Below, one piece after another: positions 25,703-33,868 of a stretch of DNA of 64,000 nt; position 1 is the stretch's first letter, and every line of letters begins with the position of its first letter. The DNA is from Bradyrhizobium liaoningense (GTDB taxonomy: Bacteria; Pseudomonadota; Alphaproteobacteria; Rhizobiales; Xanthobacteraceae). Location: assembly GCF_018130825.1 (NCBI RefSeq), contig NZ_JAFCJS010000008.1:62001-126000 (forward strand). The letters are read 5' to 3'. A program made the position numbers and the translations under genes. The notes beneath the pieces are model-generated. The model searched no databases. It saw only the letters and a program-made list of their open reading frames with translations, and had not been told where the DNA came from.

Positions 25703-26556
25703 GGCCGGCGCCGGCACTCGCGGAGGGATTTCCCGATCTATCGGGCATGCGGATCGCGCGCGAGCCGCACTGGTTTCGCTGGATCAGCGCGGCCCTGATC
25801 GTCCTCGTGCTGGCGGCGATCGTGCGCGCGTTTGCGAACGGCCAGATCGAGTGGTCCTATGTCAGCCGCTTCCTGACCGTGAAGGTCATCCTCGAAGGCA
25901 TCGTCAACACCATGGTGATGGCGGTGCTGGCGATGATGCTCGGCATCTTTCTCGGCATCGTCGTGGCGATCATGCGGCTGTCGCCCAATCCGGTGCTGAA
26001 GTCGGTGGCGGCCGGCTACACCTGGCTGTTCCGCGGCACGCCGCTGATCCTGCAACTGCTGCTGTGGTTCAATCTGGCGCTGGTGTTTCCGACCATCGGC
26101 ATTCCCGGGCTGTGGAGCGCGCGGGCCGTCGACGTCATGACGCCGTTCCTCGCTGCACTGCTCGGGCTCGGCATCAACCAGGGCGCCTACACCTCCGAAG
26201 TGATGCGCGCCGGCATGCTGTCGGTCGATATCGGGCAGTATGAGGCGGCGCAGGCGATCGGCATGGGACGGCTGCGTGCGCTGCGCCGGATCGTGCTGCC
26301 GCAGGCGATGCGGGTGGTGATCCCGCCGCTCGGCAACGAGTTCATCGGCATGGTGAAGGCGACCTCGCTCGCCAGCGTCATCCAGTATCCGGAGCTGCTG
26401 CACAACGCCGAAAACATCTACTACGCCAACTCCCGCGTCATCGAGCTCCTGATCGTCGCCGGGCTCTGGTACCTGCTCGTGGTCTCGATCCTGACCCCGC
26501 TGCAGATGCTGCTCGAACGCCGTTTTGCACGCGGCACATTGCGGCTGGCGCGATGA
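25699..26556 (+). CDS. amino acid ABC transporter permease
   Basis: A 285-residue inner membrane protein from MRPAPALAEGFPDLSGM with about five to six hydrophobic helices. It contains the HAAT/HisMQ-type EAA loop EAAQAIGMGRLRALRRIVLPQ (written as EAAQAIGMG then IVLPQ) near 200-220, which contacts the ATPase. TWLFRGTPLILQLLLW is also typical of the polar amino acid family. Only one permease gene is present, so the transporter is probably built on a homodimer. It overlaps both neighbours by four bases. Confidence 0.93.
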   Translation: MRPAPALAEGFPDLSGMRIAREPHWFRWISAALIVLVLAAIVRAFANGQIEWSYVSRFLTVKVILEGIVNTMVMAVLAMMLGIFLGIVVAIMRLSPNPVLKSVAAGYTWLFRGTPLILQLLLWFNLALVFPTIGIPGLWSARAVDVMTPFLAALLGLGINQGAYTSEVMRAGMLSVDIGQYEAAQAIGMGRLRALRRIVLPQAMRVVIPPLGNEFIGMVKATSLASVIQYPELLHNAENIYYANSRVIELLIVAGLWYLLVVSILTPLQMLLERRFARGTLRLAR

Positions 26557-27317
26557 CAAAACCCCTCGTCGCGATCCGCTCCGTCAGCAAGAATTTTGGA
26601 GAGTTCCAGGCTCTCAAGAACGTCTCGCTCGACGTCTGGCCCGGCGAGGTGATGTGCCTGATCGGCGCCTCCGGCTCGGGCAAGACCACGCTGCTCCGCT
26701 GCATCAACCAGCTCGCCATGATCGATGCCGGCGGCATCTGGCTCGACGGCGAGCTTTTGGGCGTGCGCGAGCAGGGCGGCAAGCTCCATCGCCTGAGCGA
26801 GCGGGAGATCGGACGGCAACGGCTGAAGACCGGCATGGTGTTCCAGCGCTTCAACCTGTTTCCGCACAAGACCGCGCTGGAGAACATCACGGAAGGCCCG
26901 ACCCAGGTGCAGGGGCGTAAAGCTGATGAGGTGCGCGCCGAGGCACTCGAGCTGCTCCGTCGCGTCGGACTTGCGGCCAAAGCGGACGCCTATCCGGCGC
27001 AGCTTTCCGGCGGCCAGCAGCAGCGCGTGGCGATCGCGCGGGCGCTCGCCATGAAGCCGATGCTGATGCTGTTCGACGAGCCCACCAGCGCGCTCGATCC
27101 CGAGCTCGTCGGTGAGGTGCTTGCGGTGATGAAGGAACTGGCGCGAAGCGGCATGACCATGATGGTGGTGACGCACGAGCTCGGCTTCGCGCGCGAGGTC
27201 GCCGACCGCGTCGTCTACATGGACCAGGGCGCGATCGTCGAGCAGGGGCGCGCCTCGGACGTGTTGGGCGCGCCGCGCGAGGAGCGCACCAAGGCATTTC
27301 TTTCGGCTGTGATCTGA
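26553..27317 (+). CDS. amino acid ABC transporter ATP-binding protein
   Basis: A 254-residue cytoplasmic ATPase of the GlnQ/HisP type. Walker A GASGSGKTTLLRCINQL (about 38-54), Q-loop MVFQRFNLFPHKT, signature LSGGQQQRVAIARALA (about 151-166) and Walker B LMLFDEPTSALDPELVGEV, followed by the switch histidine in VVTHELGFAREVADR. It powers the permease encoded immediately upstream, with which it shares an ATGA overlap. A second binding-protein gene begins 10 bases downstream. Confidence 0.95.
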   Translation: MTKPLVAIRSVSKNFGEFQALKNVSLDVWPGEVMCLIGASGSGKTTLLRCINQLAMIDAGGIWLDGELLGVREQGGKLHRLSEREIGRQRLKTGMVFQRFNLFPHKTALENITEGPTQVQGRKADEVRAEALELLRRVGLAAKADAYPAQLSGGQQQRVAIARALAMKPMLMLFDEPTSALDPELVGEVLAVMKELARSGMTMMVVTHELGFAREVADRVVYMDQGAIVEQGRASDVLGAPREERTKAFLSAVI

Positions 27318-27327
27318 TATTGGGGGT

Positions 27328-28149
27328 ATGGTGATGAAGAGGCTTTTGGTTGCGGCGGCGTTCCTGGGCGCCATGAACGCATCGGTGATGGCGATCGAGC
27401 TGCCGCCTGACATCGTCAAGCGCGGCAGCCTCAAGGTGGCGCTGGTGCCGAACTATCCGCCGATGGAGTTCCGCGATCCCGCCACCAACGCGCTGTCCGG
27501 ATTCGATATCGATCTCGGCGAGGCGATCGGCCGCAAGCTCGGCGTCAAGATCGAATGGACCGAGACCAGCTTTGCCGAATTCATGCCGTCGATTTCGACG
27601 GGACGAGTGGATGCCATCCTGTCCGGCTTCACCGATTATGCAAGCCGGCACGAGGTTGCCTCCTTCGTCGATTACTTGCGCAGCGGCCCGAAATTCTTCG
27701 TGCAGCAGTCCCGTGCTTCCGAGTTCAAGGACATGGCTGCGCTCTGCGGCAAGAAGGTCGGCGCCAGTCGACGCACCATGTTCCCGGCCGAGATCGAAAA
27801 GTGGAGCCAGAAGAACTGCGGCAGCAATCCGATCCAGTTCGTCGGTACCGACGGCTCGGCCGATGCGCGTAACCAGCTCAGGCAGGGCCGCATCGACGCC
27901 GCCGTGCAGGGCAACGAGACGCTACCCTATCTGATGGACCTCGAGCCCGGCACCTATGCGCCGGTCGGTGATCCCTTCGCGACGCAGTTCACGGGCATCG
28001 CCCTGCCGGTCAAGGAAAAGGCACTTCAGCAAGCCATTCTCGAAGCCGTCGATGCGCTGATCGCCGACGGCACCTATAAGACTCTGCTTGCCAAGTGGAA
28101 ACTCAACGACAACGGACTAGAGAAGGCGACCATCAATGCTGGACAGTAA
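27328..28149 (+). CDS. second polar amino acid-type ABC solute-binding protein
   Basis: A 273-residue periplasmic receptor with signal peptide MVMKRLLVAAAFLGAMNASVMA. It is closely related to the one at 24875: PPDIVKRGSLKVALVPNYPPMEFRDPATN (shared GSLK...PPMEFRDPATN core), DIDLGEAIGRKLGVKIEW and SGFTDYASRHEVASFVDYL. The two paralogues flank the single permease/ATPase pair and may feed one transporter with different ligands. The last 14 bases overlap the next gene. Confidence 0.92.
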   Translation: MVMKRLLVAAAFLGAMNASVMAIELPPDIVKRGSLKVALVPNYPPMEFRDPATNALSGFDIDLGEAIGRKLGVKIEWTETSFAEFMPSISTGRVDAILSGFTDYASRHEVASFVDYLRSGPKFFVQQSRASEFKDMAALCGKKVGASRRTMFPAEIEKWSQKNCGSNPIQFVGTDGSADARNQLRQGRIDAAVQGNETLPYLMDLEPGTYAPVGDPFATQFTGIALPVKEKALQQAILEAVDALIADGTYKTLLAKWKLNDNGLEKATINAGQ

Positions 28150-29020
28150 GGCACTCAAGAGCATCCCGCTCACCCCAGCCAACACCGCGGATCCCGCGCC
28201 GGAATATCCCTGGCCGAAGCCGTACAAGTCGGCGATGTTCCTGTCGTTCGACGTGGACGCGGAGAGCGCCTGGACCAGCAAGGACGCGGTGCATGCGCAG
28301 CGGCTCATCACCATGAGCTATGGCGGCTACGAGGCGCGCGTCGGCACGCCGAAGCTGCTGGAGCTGCTCGACCAGCTCGATCTCAAGGCGACGTTCTTCG
28401 TCACGGGCTGGTCGGTCGATGCGCATCCGGCGATGGCCGAATCCATCCTCAAGGCCGGCCACGAGATCGGTCATCACGGCTATCACCATCTCCTGCCCGA
28501 TCCCGGCGATCCCTGGATCGAGGAGGAGCTGGAGCGCGGCTTCGAGGCGCTTAAGCGGCGGCTCGGCGTCAAGCCGACCGGATATCGCGCGCCTTACGGT
28601 GAATTCACCGAGGAGCTGCGCGTCGCGCTGGTGCGTCACGGCATCGTCTACACGTCCTCGTTCCGCGACGACGTCAGGCCCTATCGTCATCGCCTCGCCG
28701 ACGGCAAGCCCGGCACGATCGAGCTGCCGGTCACTGCGAGCTATGACGACTGGATGCACGGCCTCTCCGCCCGCTTCAGCCCGCGCTCGATCTTCCCCAA
28801 GGAGCACGTGCTCTCGATCTGGAAGGACGAACTGGATGAGGTCCGCGACTGGGGCGCGATGGTGACGACGGTGCTGCATCCGCAATGCAGCGGCCGTCCG
28901 ATGCGGCTGCGCCTGTTGCGCGAGTTTCTCACCTACGCAAAGTCGTGCCCGGATGTCTGGATCACGACCGGCGAGAAGATCGCGGAAAACTTCCTGCGCC
29001 ACGAAGCGGCCAACCGCTGA
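28136..29020 (+). CDS. polysaccharide-deacetylase-fold (CE4) hydrolase, possible cyclic imidase
   Basis: A 294-residue cytoplasmic protein of the NodB/CE4 fold without signal peptide. Metal and catalytic positions: FDVDAES (D39, D41), GHEIGHHGYHH (H113-H118) and RAPYGEF (R151-x-P153). This pattern is that of the HpPgdA/PuuE/cyclic-imidase branch, not secreted peptidoglycan deacetylases. A bacterial cyclic imide hydrolase of nearly the same length belongs to this branch, and PuuE members open allantoin. Lying between an amino acid importer and a racemase in a carbamoylase operon, it is most simply a cyclic ureide or imide hydrolase that opens the ring. The true substrate cannot be read from sequence. 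Confidence 0.82.
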   Translation: MLDSKALKSIPLTPANTADPAPEYPWPKPYKSAMFLSFDVDAESAWTSKDAVHAQRLITMSYGGYEARVGTPKLLELLDQLDLKATFFVTGWSVDAHPAMAESILKAGHEIGHHGYHHLLPDPGDPWIEEELERGFEALKRRLGVKPTGYRAPYGEFTEELRVALVRHGIVYTSSFRDDVRPYRHRLADGKPGTIELPVTASYDDWMHGLSARFSPRSIFPKEHVLSIWKDELDEVRDWGAMVTTVLHPQCSGRPMRLRLLREFLTYAKSCPDVWITTGEKIAENFLRHEAANR

Positions 29021-29028
29021 GCCAAGCC

Positions 29029-29685
29029 ATGACCCGTCGCCGCATCCTCGTCATCAACCCCAACTCCTCGGCGTCGGTGACGGCGGCGATCGATGACGCG
29101 GTCGCGCCGCTGCGCATCGCCGGCGGGCCTGACATCGAGGTGGTCGGCCTTGCCGAGGGCCCGCCCGGCATCAGCTCGCAGCGCGATGCCGACAGCGTGG
29201 TCATGCCGCTGGTCAACCGCGTGTCGCGCGACAATGCGGATGCGTTCGTGCTCGCCTGCTTCAGCGATCCCGGCCTGCATGCGGTGCGCGAGGCGGCCGG
29301 TGGACGCCCGGTCATGGGCATCGCCGAATGCGGCATCTTCCGCGCGCTGATGCTGGGCGAACGCTTTGGCATCATCGCGTTGTCGCCGTCGAGCATCCGC
29401 CGCCAGCAGCGCATGGTCCGCGTGATGGGCGTCGATGGCCGCTATGCCGGAAGCTGGTCGGTCGGCGCGAGCGCGGCGGAGACGGCGGGCGCGGATATCC
29501 GCGGCCGCCTGATCGACGCCGGCCGCGCGCTGGTCACCCAATGCCGCGCCGATGTCGTGGTGATGGGCTGCGCCGGCATGGCCTCGCATCGCGCGGCGAT
29601 TGCGGAGGCGATCGGCGTGCCCGTGATCGAGCCGGCGCAGCAGGCGGTGTCCGCTGCGATCGGCGCGGTCTTGTTGAATACGTAA
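29029..29685 (+). CDS. Asp/Glu/hydantoin racemase family protein
   Basis: A 218-residue cofactor-independent racemase starting MTRRRILVINPNSSASVTAA, the typical N-terminus of hydantoin racemases. The two catalytic cysteines are C77 in LACFSDPGLHA and C181 in VMGCAGMA, nearly the positions (76 and 181) described for the Sinorhizobium enzyme. It would interconvert D- and L-5-substituted hydantoins, letting the D-specific carbamoylase consume both enantiomers. It follows the CE4-type gene by nine bases and precedes a dipeptide-type binding protein. Allantoin racemase is a possible alternative reading of the same family. Confidence 0.9.
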   Translation: MTRRRILVINPNSSASVTAAIDDAVAPLRIAGGPDIEVVGLAEGPPGISSQRDADSVVMPLVNRVSRDNADAFVLACFSDPGLHAVREAAGGRPVMGIAECGIFRALMLGERFGIIALSPSSIRRQQRMVRVMGVDGRYAGSWSVGASAAETAGADIRGRLIDAGRALVTQCRADVVVMGCAGMASHRAAIAEAIGVPVIEPAQQAVSAAIGAVLLNT

Positions 29686-29726
29686 GAAGAAACGATGCAG
29701 TTCGATTTCGTCAGGAGCCTCTCGTA

Positions 29727-31310
29727 ATGTCCATCTCCCGCCGCTCGCTCCTCAAGGCCGCCGCCGCCGTGCCGGCGTTGTCGCTGCCCGGCATCGTCCG
29801 CGCTGAATCCCAGTCCACGCTGCGCTTCATCCCCGTCATCGATCTCGCCTTCGTCGATCCCATCTATTCGACCGCGCAGGTGTCGCGAAACCACGGCTTC
29901 ATGGTCTACGACACGCTCTACGGCATGAGCTCGTCGCTGCAGGTCTCGCCGCAGATGCTGTCGGGCCACGTCATCTCCGCCGACGGGCTGCAGTGGGACC
30001 TCAGCTTGCGCGACGGCTTGTTCTGGCACGACGGCGAACGCGTGCTGGCCCGCGACTGCGTCGCCAGCATCCGCCGCTGGGCAGCGCGCGACGGCTTTGG
30101 CGGCGAGCTGCTGGAGGCGACCGCGGAGCTGTCGGCCGCCGACGACCGTACCATCCGCTTCCGTCTCAAGCGTCCGTTCCCGCTGCTGCCGCAGGCGCTC
30201 GGCAAGGCCGCGATCAATGCCTGCTTCATGATGCCGGAGCGGCTGGCGAGTCAGGATCCGTTCAAGCCGCTCACCGAGGTCATCGGCAGCGGCCCCTTCC
30301 GCTATCTCGCCGACGAGCGCGTGCAGGGCGCGCGCAACGCCTATGCCAAATTCGAGCGCTACCAGCCGCGCACGGACGGCAAGCCGGATTGGACCGCCGG
30401 GCCGAAGATCGTGCATTACGACCGCGTGGTCTGGACCACCACGCCCGATGCCGGCACCGGCGTCGCCGCGCTCCAGACCGGCGAGCAGGATTGGCAGGAG
30501 ACCACGCCGCATGATCTGCTCCCGGTGATCAAGGCCGCCGGCGATATCGAGACCCGCGTCCTCGACCCCAGAGGCTACGCCTGCATGCTGCGCCTCAACC
30601 ATCTGCAGCCGCCGTTCGACAACCCCGCCATCCGCCGCGCGCTGTTAGGGGCGATCGACCAGTCCGCGTTCATGACGGCGGTCGCCGGCGTCGATCCAGC
30701 CTTCCAGGTGTCGCCGATCGGCTATTTCGCTCCAGGCACGCCGATGGCAAGCGACGTCGGTCTCGACGTCTTCCGCGGCCCGCGCAACTACGACAAGGTC
30801 AAGGCTGACCTGAAGGCCGCCGGCTACAACGGCGAGAAGATCGTGCTGCTCGTCCCCACCAACTCGCTGGCACAGAAGCCGCTCGGCGAGATCGCGGTGG
30901 ACTCGTTGCGCAAGGCCGGCATGAACGTCGAATATGCCGGGCTCGATTTTGCCGTCGTGCTTCAGCGCCAGCTCAAGAAGGATCCGCTTCCGCAGGGCGG
31001 CTGGAGCGCGGCGGTCGGCAACTGGCAGGGCATCGACTGGCTCAACCCGGCCGGCAACACCAACATCCGTGGCGAAGGCAAGGTCGCCGGCTGGTATGCG
31101 AGCACGAAGATGGGCGAGTTGCGCAGCCAGTGGCTGGCGGCGTCCGAGCTCGCCGAGCAGCAGCGCATCTGCCGCGAGGTCCAGGCGGTCGCGTTCGAGG
31201 AAATCCCCTATATTCCGATCGGCCTGTACAAGCAGCCGACCGCCTATCGCAAAGCCATCACCGGCATTCTCGACGGCACCGCCGTGTTCTGGAACGTACG
31301 CCCCGCATGA
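29727..31310 (+). CDS. ABC solute-binding protein, peptide/nickel family 5, without cognate permease
   Basis: A 527-residue exported protein. The signal is twin-arginine-like (MSISRRSLLKAAAAVPALSLPG). It shows the family 5 layout: LRFIPVIDLAFVDPIYSTAQ, then DGLQWDLSLRDGLFWHDGERVLARDCVASIRRW (the WHDGExV block) and the lobe-II segment DNPAIRRALLGAIDQSAFM. No DppBCDF-type permease or ATPase gene is near, so it must use a transporter encoded elsewhere or act as a sensor. Its stop overlaps the amidohydrolase start (ATGA), which binds it to this operon. Confidence 0.9.
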   Translation: MSISRRSLLKAAAAVPALSLPGIVRAESQSTLRFIPVIDLAFVDPIYSTAQVSRNHGFMVYDTLYGMSSSLQVSPQMLSGHVISADGLQWDLSLRDGLFWHDGERVLARDCVASIRRWAARDGFGGELLEATAELSAADDRTIRFRLKRPFPLLPQALGKAAINACFMMPERLASQDPFKPLTEVIGSGPFRYLADERVQGARNAYAKFERYQPRTDGKPDWTAGPKIVHYDRVVWTTTPDAGTGVAALQTGEQDWQETTPHDLLPVIKAAGDIETRVLDPRGYACMLRLNHLQPPFDNPAIRRALLGAIDQSAFMTAVAGVDPAFQVSPIGYFAPGTPMASDVGLDVFRGPRNYDKVKADLKAAGYNGEKIVLLVPTNSLAQKPLGEIAVDSLRKAGMNVEYAGLDFAVVLQRQLKKDPLPQGGWSAAVGNWQGIDWLNPAGNTNIRGEGKVAGWYASTKMGELRSQWLAASELAEQQRICREVQAVAFEEIPYIPIGLYKQPTAYRKAITGILDGTAVFWNVRPA

Positions 31311-32680
31311 GCACCACAGCAATTTTCGGCAGCTATGTGCTGTCACGGAAAGACGGCGCGCAGGACGTGCTGCGCGATCATTGGGTCCTGGTCGAAGGTA
31401 GGAAGATCGCCGCGGTCACGCGCGACAAGCCGAGCGCGGACCAGGTTTACGATCGCCCGGGCCGCTTCGTGCTGCCGGGCCTGCTGAATCTGCACAATCA
31501 CTGCTTCTCCGAGGCGGTGGCGCGCAGCCACAGCGAGGACGGCAACGGCCGCAAGAACAACCAGAGCATCGTCTATACGGTGCTGCTGCCGCTGACCAAG
31601 CGCGGCGCCGAAATTCTGTCGGCGGAAGAGCGTCTGGCGGTCGCGCGGCTCGGCATCCTCCAGCTTCTGAAGGGCGGCGCCACCACGGTGATGGAGCCGT
31701 TCCGCAACTCGATCCCCGAGATGTTCGACGCGGCAGAGGAGATGGGCATCCGCTTCTACGGCGCGCCCTATCTGTTCTCCACATCGGACGCCAAGGCCGG
31801 CCCGGATGGCGTGGTCCGCTACTCCGGCGATGACGGCGCCGCCGACATGGCGACGTGGGACGCGCTCTATCAGCGCTGGAACAATCGCGGCGACGGCCGG
31901 ATCAGCCTTGCGATGAGCCCGCATGCCACCGATACCTGCGGTCCTGATCTGCTGAAGGCCTGCGCCATGCGGGCGCGCGAGCTCGGTGTGCCCATCACGA
32001 CGCACATGGCGCAGAGCCGCGGCGAGGTCGAGACCATCGGCAAGCGCTATGGCGGCCGCACGCCGGCGCAATACCTGGACTGGCTCGGCCTGCTCGCGCC
32101 CGATCTGATGGCGGCGCACTGCATGTTCAGCAGCGACGACGACCTCAAGCTCATGGCTGCGCGCGGCATGACCGTGCTGAACTGCCCGCGCGTGTTCGCG
32201 CGCGCCGGCATCACCGCCGCCTTCAGCCGCTTCGCCGAGCACGGCGTCCGCACCGTGGTCGGTACTGACGGCTACAACATGGACCTGCTCGGCGAGCTCA
32301 ATGCGGCCTCGCTGATCTCCAAGATCACCTCGGCGCGCCCCGACGTCGCCAACTCGCCGGAGCTGATCGAGGCGAACACGGCGGTGGCCGCCGACGTCAT
32401 CAAGCGGCCGGATCTCGGCCGCATCGAGCCGGGCGCGACGGCCGACCTCACCGTCGTCGATCTCACCCATCCGCATCTTCAGCCGCTGTTCGATCCGCGC
32501 CGCGTGCTGATCGCGCTCGCCAACCGCGCCAATATCGATCAGGTCATGGTCGACGGCCGCGTGCTGGTCAATGAGGGACGTTATCTCGGCGCAGATGAAG
32601 CCGCGATCACGGCCGCGGGCAGCGCCGCGATCGGCAAGATCTGGGATCTGCCGGAAGCACAGGCTGCATTCAACGGCTGA
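31307..32680 (+). CDS. amidohydrolase-superfamily metal-dependent hydrolase (ATZ/TRZ-like)
   Basis: A 457-residue TIM-barrel hydrolase. Metal ligands: HxH in LPGLLNLHNHCFSEAV (about 56-71), histidine in THMAQ (near 227), histidine in AAHCMF (near 271) and aspartate in VGTDGYNMD (near 320). The C-terminal strand region (GRIEPGATADLTVVDLTHP) is typical of cytosine-deaminase/ATZ-TRZ enzymes. These deaminate or hydrolyse heterocycles; together with racemase and carbamoylase genes it may open a ring or remove an amino group. It is not closely D-hydantoinase-like: the carboxylated-lysine segment of that group is not evident. It ends 11 bases inside the convergent LysR gene. Confidence 0.88.
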   Translation: MSTTAIFGSYVLSRKDGAQDVLRDHWVLVEGRKIAAVTRDKPSADQVYDRPGRFVLPGLLNLHNHCFSEAVARSHSEDGNGRKNNQSIVYTVLLPLTKRGAEILSAEERLAVARLGILQLLKGGATTVMEPFRNSIPEMFDAAEEMGIRFYGAPYLFSTSDAKAGPDGVVRYSGDDGAADMATWDALYQRWNNRGDGRISLAMSPHATDTCGPDLLKACAMRARELGVPITTHMAQSRGEVETIGKRYGGRTPAQYLDWLGLLAPDLMAAHCMFSSDDDLKLMAARGMTVLNCPRVFARAGITAAFSRFAEHGVRTVVGTDGYNMDLLGELNAASLISKITSARPDVANSPELIEANTAVAADVIKRPDLGRIEPGATADLTVVDLTHPHLQPLFDPRRVLIALANRANIDQVMVDGRVLVNEGRYLGADEAAITAAGSAAIGKIWDLPEAQAAFNG

Positions 32681-33593
32681 TAGCGGCCTCCGGCAGGTCG
32701 TCGAACTCCGCGAGCGCCTTGCGCATGGTCTCGACCAGGTCCAGCGCCACCGGCGAGGGGCTGCGCTGCGCCGGAAAGACGGCGGAGAATTCGAAGTCGA
32801 TGCGCGGCAGGAAGCGGCGCACGACGACGCCGCGCGTTGAAAATTCCTGCGCGGTGAAGGGATCGCAGATTGCGACGCCCAGTCCTGACGACACCATGCC
32901 GCACATGATCTCCGACAGCGTGGTCTCCACCCTGAGCACGCGGCGGACATCGTGGCGGTGGAAGACCTGGTCGACGAGATGCCGGCTCGACGATCCCGCC
33001 GACAGCGAGATGAACGTCTCGCCCTCGAAGTCGCGCGGCTCCAGCACGTCCTTCTCTGCGAGGCGATGACCGGTCGGCAGCACCGCGACGCGCGCCGGCG
33101 CCGGCAGCCTCTGGCTCGGCAGGCCGGAATGCGCGATCGGCACCTCGGCAAAGCCGACGTCGCATTGATTGTTCAGCACCCAGTCGACCACGATCGGCGA
33201 GATCACGCCGAAGAAAGCGAGGTTGAGATTGGGCCGTTCCATCAGGAAATGTCCGGCAAGGCGTGGCAGATATCCGTTTGCCAGCGCCGGCAGCGCAGCG
33301 ATGCGCAACGAGCCGGTGCGGCGTCCCCGGATTTCCTCGGCGGCCGCCGTGATGCGCTCGAGGCCGACAAAGGAGCGCTCGACCTCGGTGTAGAGCGCCA
33401 TCGCCGCGGCGGTCGGGACCAGCCCGGTGCCGCGCCGCTCGAACAGCTCCATTTTCAGCAGGGCCTGGAGGTCGCGCAGCAACCGGCTGACCGCCGGCTG
33501 CGTCACCTTCATCAGCGCCGCCGCCTCGGTCACGCTGCCCGTGAGCATTGTCGCGCGGAAGGCCTCGACCTGCCGCGAATTGATCCGGGCCAT
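32670..33593 (-). CDS. LysR-type regulator, divergent from the amino-acid oxidase operon
   Basis: A 307-residue regulator. The HTH is MARINSRQVEAFRATMLTGS, then VTQPAVSRLLRDLQALLKMELFERRG in residues 1-60; the effector domain begins near 92 (SLRIAALPALANGYLPRLAGHF). The ATG at 33593 is preceded by GGAAG and preferred over the one at 33605. Its 3' end overlaps the convergent amidohydrolase gene by 11 bases, while its 5' end faces the polyamine-type binding-protein gene, its probable target. Confidence 0.92.
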   Translation of the reverse strand: MARINSRQVEAFRATMLTGSVTEAAALMKVTQPAVSRLLRDLQALLKMELFERRGTGLVPTAAAMALYTEVERSFVGLERITAAAEEIRGRRTGSLRIAALPALANGYLPRLAGHFLMERPNLNLAFFGVISPIVVDWVLNNQCDVGFAEVPIAHSGLPSQRLPAPARVAVLPTGHRLAEKDVLEPRDFEGETFISLSAGSSSRHLVDQVFHRHDVRRVLRVETTLSEIMCGMVSSGLGVAICDPFTAQEFSTRGVVVRRFLPRIDFEFSAVFPAQRSPSPVALDLVETMRKALAEFDDLPEAAISR

Positions 33594-33610
33594 CGCCACT
33601 TCCATTCATA

Positions 33611-33645
33611 ATATTTAGGCATGCAGAGGATGCCATTATTCATTG
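33611..33645. promoter_or_regulatory. quasi-palindrome, possible LysR operator
   Basis: Just upstream of the LysR start lies a dyad: GGCAT-GCAGAGG-ATGCC at 33618-33634 inside AT-rich flanks (AATATTTA on one side, ATTATTCAT on the other) that also partly pair. Position at the LysR promoter fits autoregulatory sites of this family. The region to 33868 (about 235 bases) holds no gene; a second dyad GGAGG-GGTTCAAA-CCTCC is at about 33714-33733. Confidence 0.4.
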
Positions 33646-33868
33646 GACGATGGAAGTATAGGTCTGCGATCTTTTTCATCAGGACTGGAGACAGCCCGCT
33701 TTTTCGGCAGATTGGAGGGGTTCAAACCTCCAGATCGCGCCAAAACCCGCCGAACAGGGGCCGGAGCCCTGATTGGAGAGGGTTTGCGCGGAAGGAGATG
33801 CGGAAGGCGCTTCAGCCAGCGAGACTCGTCGGCACGTCACCTCATTCCGGTATTGGAGATCGGTCCAT

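Noticed and set aside
31307..32680. D-hydantoinase/dihydropyrimidinase
   Set aside because: The HNH metal motif and ATZ/TRZ-like C-terminus differ from hydantoinases, and the carboxylated lysine region was not recognised.
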